A DNA stretch of 64,000 bases, from the NCBI GenBank assembly GCA_945878865.1, contig CAMCUD010000013.1, positions 61,087 to 125,086 on the forward strand, in the 5' to 3' direction. This stretch comes from Bifidobacterium breve. Lineage in GTDB: Bacteria > Actinomycetota > Thermoleophilia > Solirubrobacterales > Solirubrobacteraceae. The notes below the pieces were generated by a model that had not been told where the DNA came from, ran no database searches, and was given only the letters and a program-made list of their open reading frames with translations. The translations under genes and the position numbers were made by a program. This document shows, in pieces, positions 1-7,210 of this stretch. The number at the start of each line of letters is the position of its first letter. Within the stretch, counting starts at the first letter, position 1.

Positions 1-419
1 CTGTAGCCGCCGACCCGGCGGTCGGCCGCGTCGGTGAGGCCGACGCGCTCGAGCAGTTCGTCGGCACGCGCGCCCCGCGTCGCTTTGGGCAGCGCCTGGA
101 GCGCGGCCTGCAGGCGCATGTGCTCGCGACCGGTCAGCAGCGGGTCAAGTGCGGCCTCCTGCAGCGCCGCGCCGATGTGCCGGCGCACCTCCGCGCCCTG
201 GCGCGAGACGTCGAAACCCGCGACGCTGGCCCGACCGCCCGATGGGGGAAGGAGGGTGGTGAGCATGAGCACCGTCGTCGACTTGCCCGCGCCGTTCGGC
301 CCGAGGAAGCCGAAGATCTCGCCGGGCTCGATGGCGAACGAGATGCCGTCGACCGCGAGGACGTCCTTGAACGAGCGCTGCAGGTCGTCGACCTCGATGC
401 CGGGGGAGGAAGAGGACAT
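1..419 (-). CDS. ABC transporter ATP-binding protein, N-terminal part (DrrA/exporter type)
   Basis: The reading frame runs off the left edge, leaving about 139 residues from the ATG at 419. After a short lead (MSSSSPGIEVDDLQ) it has a typical nucleotide-binding domain: Walker A GPNGAGKST near residue 40, then a stretch typical of daunorubicin-resistance (DrrA-like) ATPases with LDPLLTGREHMRLQAAL around residue 85-105 and VGGYS (start of the ABC signature) at the cut. Such proteins energise drug or lipid export together with a separate membrane subunit, which would lie outside the window. It is divergent from a MarR regulator 62 bases away that carries two palindromes between the genes, so MarR control is likely. 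TACGGT (432-427) sits 7 bases before the ATG and may be its -10. The Walker B half cannot be seen. Confidence 0.9.
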   Translation of the reverse strand, partial: MSSSSPGIEVDDLQRSFKDVLAVDGISFAIEPGEIFGFLGPNGAGKSTTVLMLTTLLPPSGGRASVAGFDVSRQGAEVRRHIGAALQEAALDPLLTGREHMRLQAALQALPKATRGARADELLERVGLTDAADRRVGGY

Positions 420-433
420 AACTCGGACCGTAC

Positions 434-465
434 CACGGAATGTCCGTGACACGGAACATCCGTGT
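434..465. promoter_or_regulatory. Tandem palindromic operator, probable MarR sites
   Basis: Two perfect 6-3-6 palindromes stand in tandem: CACGGA-ATG-TCCGTG at 434-448 and ACACGGA-ACA-TCCGTGT at 449-465, centres 16 bases apart. They lie between the divergent ABC and MarR genes and cover the MarR -35 and spacer. Binding of the MarR dimer here would block both genes; that is inferred from position and symmetry. Confidence 0.7.
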
Positions 466-475
466 CTCGTAGAAT
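446..475 (+). promoter_or_regulatory. MarR gene promoter, leaderless
   Basis: GTGACA (446-451), 18-base spacer, TAGAAT (470-475), then 6 bases to the ATG at 482. The start point would fall on or next to the start codon, so the mRNA is probably leaderless; no Shine-Dalgarno is visible. Confidence 0.6.
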
Positions 476-481
476 CGACGC

Positions 482-919
482 ATGGCGACCGAGCCCAAGA
501 CCGCCACCTCCGCGTGGGCGCTGGTCTGGGACATCTTCCAGTCCGACAAGAAGCGGCGGTGGGGACTGCTGGCCGAACTCGGGCTCACGCCCGTCCAGGG
601 CATGGCGCTCAGCTCGCTTGACGCCGACGATCCGCCGACGATGTCGCACCTCGGCGGCCAGATCATGTGCGACAGCTCGACCCTCACAGGCGTCGTGGAT
701 CGGCTCGAGGCGCTCGGCTACGTCGAGCGCCGGCCCGCGCCGAACGACCGTCGCGCCCGATGCGTCGCGCTGACCGACAAGGGGCGGGCGCTTCAGGCGG
801 AGCTCCGGGCACGGATGAGCCCGCCGCCGCCGCAGCTCGAGCACCTCACGGCGGATGAGGCCGCCCAGCTGCACGATCTCCTGGCGACCGCGATCGCGCG
901 GCACGCAACCGGCGCATAG
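482..919 (+). CDS. MarR family transcriptional regulator
   Basis: A 145-residue protein of normal MarR length. The winged helix-turn-helix lies at about residues 40-100: a helix with TPVQGMALSSLD, the recognition region MCDSSTLTGVVDRLEALGYVERR, and the wing with RRPAPNDRRARCVALTDKG, the usual D-R/K-R wing motif. The ends would form the dimer interface. It should repress its own gene and the divergent ABC exporter through the two palindromes at 434-465, releasing when a ligand binds; the ligand is unknown. The ATG is fixed by the promoter 6 bases upstream. Confidence 0.92.
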   Translation: MATEPKTATSAWALVWDIFQSDKKRRWGLLAELGLTPVQGMALSSLDADDPPTMSHLGGQIMCDSSTLTGVVDRLEALGYVERRPAPNDRRARCVALTDKGRALQAELRARMSPPPPQLEHLTADEAAQLHDLLATAIARHATGA

Positions 920-974
920 ATCTGCGCCGGTCAGGGAAACTCCTCCGTGTCGAACGAGGGGAGCGTGCGAGCGA

Positions 975-1799
975 ATGACCGCACCCGTGTACAGCGCGAC
1001 GGCACCTCCACGACGCGCATCGCGCGCCGCCGAGGACCGCCGCCTCATCGCCGCGTACCGCGAGACCGGCGACCGGCGCATCCGAGACCGCCTCGTGTTC
1101 ACCTACGCGCCGCTCGTGAAGTACCTCGTGGGCAAGAAGGCGCGGACGCTTCCGGCGCAGGTCGACGCCGACGACCTCACCTCCGCGGGCCTCGAGGCGC
1201 TGCTGCGCTGCATCGACCGCTACGACATGGATACCGGCACGTCGCTCGAAGCCTTCATCTGGACCCGCGTGCAGGGCGCGATCCTCGACGAGCTGCGTCG
1301 CGACGACTGGGCGCCGCGCTCGGTCCGCCGGCACGAGCGCGACGCGCAGACCGCGAGCGCCCGTTTCCTGCGCGAGCACGGGCGCAGTCCCGACGAGGCC
1401 GAGCTCGCCCAGGAGATGGGAATCTCGCTCGGCGAGCTGCGAGACCGCGACCACGACGTCGCCACCGCGACGCTCGGCTCGCTGAACACCACGCTCGTCG
1501 ACGCCGAGGACTCCGAGATCGAACGCGTCGAGACGCTGCGCTCGCACGACCTTCACTCTGATCCCGAGCACGCCACGGTCGACGCCGCGGCGCGCGAACG
1601 GCTCCGGGCCGCGATCAACGAGCTGTCCGAGCGTGACCGGTCGATCATGGTCATGCTGCACACCCACCACATGACGCTCGCCGAGACCGGGGCGATCCTC
1701 GGCGTGACCGAGAGCCGCGTCAGCCAGTTACACACGCGGATCCGCAACAGGCTTGCAGAGGCCCTCGAGGACGACCGGTCGCTGTTCGAGATCGCCTAG
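975..1799 (+). CDS. RNA polymerase sigma factor, FliA/WhiG class
   Basis: 274 residues from ATG 975. Region 2 is at about 25-100 ([21 protein letters not shown], then [22 protein letters not shown] and the -10 recognition stretch [20 protein letters not shown]), region 3 at about 115-165 ([20 protein letters not shown]), region 4 at about 205-265 ([36 protein letters not shown]). The [19 protein letters not shown] stretch is characteristic of the sigma-28/WhiG/FliA branch rather than the housekeeping or ECF groups. No flagellar gene is present in the window, so a WhiG-like role in differentiation or pilus/surface genes is more likely than motility, by inference. An RsiG-like anti-sigma is encoded at 42179-42475. 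Its TAG overlaps the convergent stop of the next gene in a shared CTAG. Confidence 0.9.
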   Translation: MTAPVYSATAPPRRASRAAEDRRLIAAYRETGDRRIRDRLVFTYAPLVKYLVGKKARTLPAQVDADDLTSAGLEALLRCIDRYDMDTGTSLEAFIWTRVQGAILDELRRDDWAPRSVRRHERDAQTASARFLREHGRSPDEAELAQEMGISLGELRDRDHDVATATLGSLNTTLVDAEDSEIERVETLRSHDLHSDPEHATVDAAARERLRAAINELSERDRSIMVMLHTHHMTLAETGAILGVTESRVSQLHTRIRNRLAEALEDDRSLFEIA

Positions 1800-2788
1800 G
1801 TGGGAGCTGCGACGCCGGCCAGCAGCTCGAGCGACCGCAGCCGTGCGGCGACCGAGTCGCCCTGGTGGGCGACGATGAGCTCGTCGGCCTCGGCATGCGC
1901 GCGGAACTCGTCGAGGTACGGCCCGACCGTCTCCGGGGTCCCGAGCGCCGTGTACGTGAACATCTGCTCGAGCTGGCGCGCGTGCGGGGTGCGCAGCAGC
2001 GCCTCGACCTCGTCGTCGTCCAGGCGCCGGCCACCGCGGTTGAAGAGGACCCGCGCGACGGTGCGCCGCCGCACCTCGAGCTGGCGGCGCGCCTCGTCCT
2101 CGGTGTCCGCCGCGATGACGTTCACGCCGGCGATGACGTACGGCTCCTCCAGCTGCGCAGACGGCTCGAAGCGCTCGCGGTAGACGCGCACCGCCTCCTC
2201 GAGCATCGTCGGGGCGAAGTGCGACGCGAACGCGTAGGGGAGCCCCAGCGCTGCGGCGAGCTGCGCGCCGAACAGCGACGAGCCGAGGATGTACAGCGGG
2301 ACGTTCGTCCCGCTGCCGGGGACGGCCTGCACGCCGGGGATGCGCGTCTCGCCGCTGAGGAAGCCCTGAAGCTCCTGCACGTCCTGCGGGAACGTGTCGG
2401 CCGCGCTGGGGTCGCGGCGGAGCGCCCGCATGGTGTTCGTGTCCGACCCGGGCGCGCGGCCGAGCCCGAGATCGATCCGGCCGGGATGCAGCTCGGCGAG
2501 CGTGCCGAACTGCTCGGCGATGACGATCGGCGAGTGGTTGGGCAGCATGATCCCGCCGGCGCCGAGGCGAATGCGTTCGGTGTGCGCGGCGACATGCGCG
2601 ATGAGCACCGCCGTGGCCGACGACGCGATCGACGCCATGTTGTGGTGCTCGGCGTACCAGACCCGCGTGTACCCGAGCTCCTCGGCGCGCTGCGCGAGCC
2701 GGACGCTGCCCTCGAGGCTGTCGCGCACCGTCTCGTCCGGGCCGATGCTCGCCAGGTCGAGGATGGAGAGCGGGACGGTGAGGGCCAT
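1796..2788 (-). CDS. LLM-class flavin-dependent oxidoreductase
   Basis: 330 residues, the usual size of the single-subunit luciferase-like monooxygenase family that resembles the alpha and beta chains of bacterial luciferase. Seen: [20 protein letters not shown] near residue 45, the flavin-binding stretch [21 protein letters not shown] near 80, and [11 protein letters not shown] near 115. These proteins use reduced FMN or F420 in a TIM barrel; the substrate cannot be read from sequence. It lies 30 bases downstream of the HI0933-type flavoprotein gene on the same strand but has its own promoter-like TACCGT 6 bases before the ATG. Confidence 0.9.
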   Translation of the reverse strand: MALTVPLSILDLASIGPDETVRDSLEGSVRLAQRAEELGYTRVWYAEHHNMASIASSATAVLIAHVAAHTERIRLGAGGIMLPNHSPIVIAEQFGTLAELHPGRIDLGLGRAPGSDTNTMRALRRDPSAADTFPQDVQELQGFLSGETRIPGVQAVPGSGTNVPLYILGSSLFGAQLAAALGLPYAFASHFAPTMLEEAVRVYRERFEPSAQLEEPYVIAGVNVIAADTEDEARRQLEVRRRTVARVLFNRGGRRLDDDEVEALLRTPHARQLEQMFTYTALGTPETVGPYLDEFRAHAEADELIVAHQGDSVAARLRSLELLAGVAAPT

Positions 2789-2800
2789 ACGGCCACGGTA
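2789..2800 (-). promoter_or_regulatory. -10 element of the LLM oxidoreductase gene, leaderless
   Basis: On the minus strand TACCGT (2800-2795) is followed by 6 bases and the ATG at 2788. Confidence 0.45.
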
Positions 2801-2818
2801 GGGGGTGAAGGACCCCGG

Positions 2819-4012
2819 TCAGACGACCTGCGCCGCCGCGTGGCCCGACGCCCAGGCCCACTGGAAGTTGAACCCGCCGAGGTGTCCCGCGATGTCGAGC
2901 ACCTCGCCGATGAAGTACAAGCCCGGGCTCTTCAGCGATTCCAGGGTCTTCGACGAGACCTCACGGGTGTCGACGCCGCCCAGCGTGACCTCGGCGGTGC
3001 GGTAGCCCTCGGTGCCGGCGGGCACGACCTTCCAGCCGTTCAAGGTGGCGGCGACGTCCCGCAGTTCCCCCGCCGTGAACTGCTTCATCGGCTTGGCGGC
3101 GAACCAGCGCGCCGCGAGCAGCGCGGACATCTTCTTCGTGAAGACCTCGGCGAGGACCGTCTGCAGCCCGCTGTTGGGCCGCGCGGCCTGCTGCCCGGTG
3201 AGCCATTCGACGGCGTCACGGTCGGGCAGGAGGTCGATCTCCACGGTGTCGCCCGGGTGCCAGAACGACGAGATCTGCAGGATTGCCGGGCCGCTCAGCC
3301 CGCGGTGGGTGAAGAGGATGTTCTCCCGGAACCGCTGGCCGTTGCAGCCGACCACGGCGTCGACGGACGTGCCCGTCAGCTCGGTGCACAGCTCCTTGAG
3401 GTCGTGATCGGTGACGGTGAACGGCACGAGGCCGGCGCGGGTGGGCAGCACGGCGTGGCCGAACTGCCGCGCCACGTCGTAGCCGAAGCCGGTGGCGCCG
3501 AGTGTCGGGATCGAGAGGCCGCCGGTGGCGATCACGAGGGACGTGCAGGAGACGTCGCCGATCTCCGTGCGCAGGTCGTAACCGTTCTCGGTCCTCGTGA
3601 TCGCGTGGACGGGCGCCTTGACGTGCAGCTCGATGCCTAGGCGCTCGCACTCGCCGAGGAGCATGTGGAGGATGTCCTTGGAGCTTCGGTCGCAGAAGAG
3701 CTGGCCGAGCTTCTTCTCGTGATACGGGATGCCGTGGCCGCTGACCATGGCGATGACGTCCCACGGCGTGTAGCGCGCGAGCGCCGACTTGCAGAAGTGC
3801 GGGTTGCCGCCCTGCGAGAAGTAGTTCTCGGGCTCGGCGTACATGTTCGTGAAGTTGCACCGGCCGCCGCCCGACATGAGGATCTTCTTGCCGGGCTTGT
3901 TCGAGCTGTCGAGCAGCAGGACGCGGCGCCCGCGCTCGGCGGCGGTGATGGCGCACATCAGGCCTGCGGCGCCGGCGCCGATGATCACCACGTCGAGAGG
4001 TCGGCCACGCAC
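2819..4012 (-). CDS. HI0933/BaiN-like FAD-dependent oxidoreductase
   Basis: 397 residues from a GTG at 4012. The N-terminus has the Rossmann FAD motif VVIIGAGAAGLMCAITAAERG, then KPGKKILMSGGGRCNFTN near residue 40, a family hallmark of HI0933/YhiN flavoproteins. The middle holds VIATGGLSIPTLGATGFGYD (second nucleotide contact) and the C-terminus GLYFIGEVLDIAGHLGGFN, the terminal FAD-binding strand. Known members include BaiN, which reduces bile-acid intermediates, but the physiological role of most members is unknown. The gene is divergent from the YchJ gene with only 40 bases between the two GTG starts. No clear Shine-Dalgarno sits at the normal distance; AGGAGG occurs about 20 bases upstream. 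Confidence 0.88.
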   Translation of the reverse strand: MRGRPLDVVIIGAGAAGLMCAITAAERGRRVLLLDSSNKPGKKILMSGGGRCNFTNMYAEPENYFSQGGNPHFCKSALARYTPWDVIAMVSGHGIPYHEKKLGQLFCDRSSKDILHMLLGECERLGIELHVKAPVHAITRTENGYDLRTEIGDVSCTSLVIATGGLSIPTLGATGFGYDVARQFGHAVLPTRAGLVPFTVTDHDLKELCTELTGTSVDAVVGCNGQRFRENILFTHRGLSGPAILQISSFWHPGDTVEIDLLPDRDAVEWLTGQQAARPNSGLQTVLAEVFTKKMSALLAARWFAAKPMKQFTAGELRDVAATLNGWKVVPAGTEGYRTAEVTLGGVDTREVSSKTLESLKSPGLYFIGEVLDIAGHLGGFNFQWAWASGHAAAQVV

Positions 4013-4052
4013 GCCGGCGATCTTGCCAGCCTCCTGCGATCCTCCGCTGCCC

Positions 4053-4454
4053 GTGTCGACCCGCGCCCCACGACGATGCCCATGCGGCTCAGGTGCGTCC
4101 TACGCCGAGTGCTGCGGCGCGCTGCACGCCGGCGAGGCCGCGCCGACCGCCGAGCGGCTGATGCGCTCGCGGTTCAGCGCATTCGCCGTCGGCGACTCGG
4201 CGTACCTGCTTGCGACGTGGCATCGCTCGACCCGCCCGGCGTCGGTGCAACTGGACCCCGACCTGGAGTGGCAGCGGCTCGAGATCCTCGAGGTCACCGC
4301 GGGCGCCGAGGCGGACGCCGAAGGCACCGTCACGTTCGACGCGCATTTCTGGGACGCCGCCAGGCATCAGCGGGGCCTGCAGCGCGAGCGCAGCGCATTC
4401 CGGCGCGAGGGCGGCCGGTGGCTCTACGTGGGCCCGGCGCCGGCGAAGCAATAG
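4053..4454 (+). CDS. YchJ family protein with SEC-C zinc motif
   Basis: 133 residues from GTG 4053, the only start that includes the whole N-terminal motif. The first 25 residues contain CPCGSGASYAECC, the SEC-C zinc-binding signature also found at the end of SecA. The rest (LMRSRFSAFAVGDSAYLLATW, then a beta-rich NTF2-like part ending FRREGGRWLYVGP) matches the YchJ/UPF0225 family. The function of the family is not established; a metal-binding NTF2-like fold is known. The gene is followed by yaaA 14 bases later on the same strand, so the two probably form an operon with the next gene. Confidence 0.85.
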   Translation: MSTRAPRRCPCGSGASYAECCGALHAGEAAPTAERLMRSRFSAFAVGDSAYLLATWHRSTRPASVQLDPDLEWQRLEILEVTAGAEADAEGTVTFDAHFWDAARHQRGLQRERSAFRREGGRWLYVGPAPAKQ

Positions 4455-4468
4455 TCTCGGTGACGCCG

Positions 4469-5254
4469 ATGCTGACTGTCCTGTCGCCTGCCAAGTCGCT
4501 CGATTTCGAGTCGAAACTCCCCACGAAGAAGCACTCCGATGCCCGCCTGCTCGATGGGGCCGAGCAGCTCGCCGATCAGCTCGCCGAGATGGCACCGGAC
4601 GAGATCCGGCAGCTCATGTCGATCTCCGACGAGCTCGCCGAACTGAACGCTGAGCGCTTCCGCGACTTCACGCTGCCGTTCGAGCCCGGCCGGGAGCGTC
4701 CCGCGGTCCTCGCCTTCGCCGGCGACGTGTACACCGGCATGCAGGCGACGACCTTCGGCGAACGGGACTTCACCGAAGCGCAGAAGACCGTACGCATCCT
4801 CTCCGGGCTCTACGGGCTGCTGCGCCCGCTCGACCTCATCGCGCCCTACCGCCTCGAGATGGGGACAAGGCTGAGGACGCCGGCCGGCGACTCGCTCTAC
4901 GCGTACTGGCGCGAGCGGGTCACGGCACTGCTCAGCGAGGACCTCGCGGCGTCACCCGGGCCGCCCGTGCTGCTGAACCTTGCAAGCACGGAGTACTTCG
5001 GTGTCGTCGACACGAAGGCGCTGGGCGCCAAGGTCATCTCGCCGCGGTTCCTCGACGCGCCGCAGTCCGACCCGACCCAGCTGAAGGTCATCTCGTTCTC
5101 GGCGAAGAAGGCGCGTGGCGCGATGGCGAGCTGGCTCGTGCGCGAGCGGATCCGCAGCCCGCGCAAGCTCCCGGAGTTCACGGGACTGGGATACGCCTAC
5201 GACCCCGCGCGCTCGACCGCCACCGAGCCCACGTTCGTCCGTTCCGGAGGCTGA
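4469..5254 (+). CDS. yaaA: Peroxide stress protein YaaA
   Basis: 261 residues, the family length. It begins MLTVLSPAKSLDFE, the family signature, so ATG 4469 is preferred to the GTG at 4460. Further marks are AFAGDVYTGMQATTF near residue 75, ILSGLYGLLRPLDLIAPYRLEMG near 110 and the C-terminal FTGLGYAYDP. In E. coli YaaA (DUF328) lowers free intracellular iron under hydrogen peroxide and binds DNA. It stands between ychJ and a DHFR-like gene, 14 and 3 bases apart, suggesting one transcript. Confidence 0.92.
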   Translation: MLTVLSPAKSLDFESKLPTKKHSDARLLDGAEQLADQLAEMAPDEIRQLMSISDELAELNAERFRDFTLPFEPGRERPAVLAFAGDVYTGMQATTFGERDFTEAQKTVRILSGLYGLLRPLDLIAPYRLEMGTRLRTPAGDSLYAYWRERVTALLSEDLAASPGPPVLLNLASTEYFGVVDTKALGAKVISPRFLDAPQSDPTQLKVISFSAKKARGAMASWLVRERIRSPRKLPEFTGLGYAYDPARSTATEPTFVRSGG

Positions 5255-5257
5255 CCG

Positions 5258-5863
5258 ATGGCCGACACGACGTGCCACATGTCCATCTCGCTCGACGGGT
5301 TCGTCGCCGGGCCCGACCAGAGCCGTGACGACCCGCTCGGCAAGGGCGGCCGCGACGTCCACACCTGGCACCTCGGCGACCCGCGCGCGACCGAGGCCGA
5401 CGAGATCGCAGCCGGCTGGCTCATGCGCCCGCGCGGCGCGTACGTCATGGGCCGCAACATGTTCGGGCCGATCCGCGGTGACTGGGACGAGGACTGGCGG
5501 GGGTGGTGGGGACCCGAGCCGCCGTACCACGCGCCGGTGTTCGTCCTCACGCATCACGCGCACGAGCCGCTCGAGATGGAAGGCGGGACGACGTTCCACT
5601 TCGTCACGGACGGCTTCGACGCGGCCTACGCGCAGGCGCGTGACACTGCGGGTGACGACGGGGTGGACATCGCGGGCGGGGCGTCGACGGTCCGGCAGGC
5701 GCTCGCGGCGGGAGTCATCGACGAGTTCACGCTCGACATCGCGCCGGTGCTGCTGGGCTCGGGTGAGCGGATCTTCGACGGCATCGAGACGTTCGCGATG
5801 GAGCCGGTCGAGGTGCTGCACTCGCCGCTGGCGACGCACATCCGGTACCGCCGGACGAGCTGA
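5258..5863 (+). CDS. Dihydrofolate reductase family protein (RibD C-terminal-like)
   Basis: 201 residues. The start TCHMSISLDGFVAGPDQS and the GAYVMGRNMFGP stretch near residue 65 are typical of the RibD C-terminal/DHFR-like superfamily, which binds NADPH. Near the C-terminus IAGGASTVRQALAAGVIDEF is the conserved loop and helix that contact the cofactor, followed by the DIAPVLLGSGERIFDG strand. Proteins of this stand-alone type have no assigned substrate; it is not a convincing folate enzyme. ATG 5258 follows the yaaA stop by 3 bases. Confidence 0.88.
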   Translation: MADTTCHMSISLDGFVAGPDQSRDDPLGKGGRDVHTWHLGDPRATEADEIAAGWLMRPRGAYVMGRNMFGPIRGDWDEDWRGWWGPEPPYHAPVFVLTHHAHEPLEMEGGTTFHFVTDGFDAAYAQARDTAGDDGVDIAGGASTVRQALAAGVIDEFTLDIAPVLLGSGERIFDGIETFAMEPVEVLHSPLATHIRYRRTS

Positions 5864-5898
5864 CGCAACGTCGCGCGTCGTGCGGGGTAGGTGACCGC

Positions 5899-6180
5899 AT
5901 GACCGCGTTTCTGATCCCCGTGGCTGTGTTCGCGACGGTCGGTCTCGCCGTTGGCATCTTCGCGCGGCCCTGGATCGGACTCGCCGCGCTCACCTTGATC
6001 GGTGCAGCGATCGCGGGCTCGCGGTTCCTGCCGAGTGACAGCCCCACGGAGATGGACCCGAAGAACCAGGCGCTCCTGACAGCGATCGTCTTCGGCGTGC
6101 CCGCGTTCGTCGGCTGGGTCGCCGGCGCGCTCATCCGTCTTGAGCAACAGGAGACGGCGCGGCCCGGACGTGCGCCGTGA
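5899..6180 (+). CDS. Small two-helix membrane protein
   Basis: 93 residues with two or three hydrophobic segments (about 3-22, 25-45 and 60-82). Function not recognised. The N-terminal half (VGLAVGIFARPWIGLAALTLIGAA) is clearly similar to the truncated gene at 10247 (FGLAAGLLMRPWIAVITLVLFSAG), so the two are paralogues. The 3' end overlaps the convergent methylenetetrahydrofolate reductase gene by 50 bases, and the last residues (QQETARPGRAP) are probably unstructured. Confidence 0.7.
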   Translation: MTAFLIPVAVFATVGLAVGIFARPWIGLAALTLIGAAIAGSRFLPSDSPTEMDPKNQALLTAIVFGVPAFVGWVAGALIRLEQQETARPGRAP

Positions 6181-7078
6181 CCTGCTTCGCGAGCTCGACG
6201 GCCGCTTCGATCTCCTCACGCCGGATCGAGACGCTCTCGATGTTCAGGCCGAACGGCACGCCCAGCCGGCGGCAGAAGTCGGTGAGCTCAACCGCGGTCG
6301 CGAACGCCTGGTCCAGTGATGCCTGCAGCGGGTTCGCGGTGTGCCGGAGGTCGTTCTCGATCCACCGCGGGACATCGACCCCGAGCCAGCGCAGGAACTC
6401 GAGCGTCTTCATCGAGCCGCACACCGAGAACGTGAAGACGACCGGCACCGGATCCAGGCCGCGCGCCTCACATTCGTAGCGATAGTCGGACACGAGGTTC
6501 TTCGCGGCGTTGAGGTCGTAGACGACCTGGGTGACGAAGAACCGGCAGCCGGCCTCCTGCTTGGCGATGAGGCGCAGGTGCTCGTTCTCGCGACGGCTGT
6601 GCCGCTCGGGAATCGCCACGCCGCCAAGGAGCAGCTGGGGATTGAGCTCGGCGCGCATCGCCTGCGCGTCGGAGAGGGATACCGGCGCGACCACGCCGCT
6701 CGACGCAGCGCCGACCATCACGGTCAGCGTCCGGCGAGAGTCCTGCTCGGCGAGCCAGCTGCCCAGCTCGTCCCGCTCGTACTTGCTCACCGCGCGGTAG
6801 ACGATGACCGGCGTGCGCCATTCCGCAAGGAACTCCGACCGGTACACGGACGGGTCGACCGTCGGGCTGAACGGGAACGGGCGCTCGGCCGGATTGCGGC
6901 AGCTCTCGTCGTCGATGTCGTAGAGCACCAACCCGTCGAGGTCGAGGTCGCGCAGCCGCTCCATGGTTGCGCGGGCGATCTCGGGAAGTTGCTGGGCGGG
7001 CGTCGACTGTCTGGGCGGCGTGAGTGCGAAAAGGACGAAACCTTCGTCACGCGCGGCGATGCGGTCGGTGAGCGTCAC
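6131..7078 (-). CDS. Methylenetetrahydrofolate reductase family protein
   Basis: 315 residues from GTG 7078. Seen are LVLYDIDDESCRNPAERPF near the N-terminus, GGVAIPERHSRRENEHLRLIAKQEAGCRFFVTQVVYD in the middle (the FAD/folate-contacting core of MetF TIM barrels) and LGVPFGLNIESVSIRREEIEAAVELA at the end. MetF reduces methylene-THF to methyl-THF with FAD for methionine synthesis. The protein is divergent from E. coli MetF, and a related barrel enzyme is possible. GTG 7078 is chosen over the ATG at 7126 because a TACTGT -10 lies exactly 6 bases before it. The 3' end overlaps a convergent gene by 50 bases. Confidence 0.8.
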   Translation of the reverse strand: MTLTDRIAARDEGFVLFALTPPRQSTPAQQLPEIARATMERLRDLDLDGLVLYDIDDESCRNPAERPFPFSPTVDPSVYRSEFLAEWRTPVIVYRAVSKYERDELGSWLAEQDSRRTLTVMVGAASSGVVAPVSLSDAQAMRAELNPQLLLGGVAIPERHSRRENEHLRLIAKQEAGCRFFVTQVVYDLNAAKNLVSDYRYECEARGLDPVPVVFTFSVCGSMKTLEFLRWLGVDVPRWIENDLRHTANPLQASLDQAFATAVELTDFCRRLGVPFGLNIESVSIRREEIEAAVELAKQVTAHVRAAPSPVAQDG

Positions 7079-7090
7079 GCCGCGACAGTA
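7079..7090 (-). promoter_or_regulatory. -10 element deciding the MetF-like start
   Basis: TACTGT (7090-7085) then 6 bases to GTG 7078. It would lie inside the coding region if the upstream ATG at 7126 were used, so it argues for the GTG. Confidence 0.5.
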
Positions 7091-7210
7091 GCGATTGTGC
7101 GGTGCAGCGAACGTGAGACGCGCCACCTCGGATACCGCCGACTACCCAACAGACGCTGACTGGCGTCGGCGGGGCTCCAGTGCGGGCCGGGTCCCGTCGA
7201 TCGGCTCGGC

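Noticed and set aside
1865..3640. A 591-codon plus-strand open frame opposite two flavoprotein genes
   Set aside because: Antisense shadow: Arg/Glu/Leu-rich, no domain, and both opposite-strand genes carry complete family motifs.
7076..7126. ATG 7126 as start of the MetF-like gene
   Set aside because: The added 16 residues do not resemble the family and a good -10 lies between it and GTG 7078.
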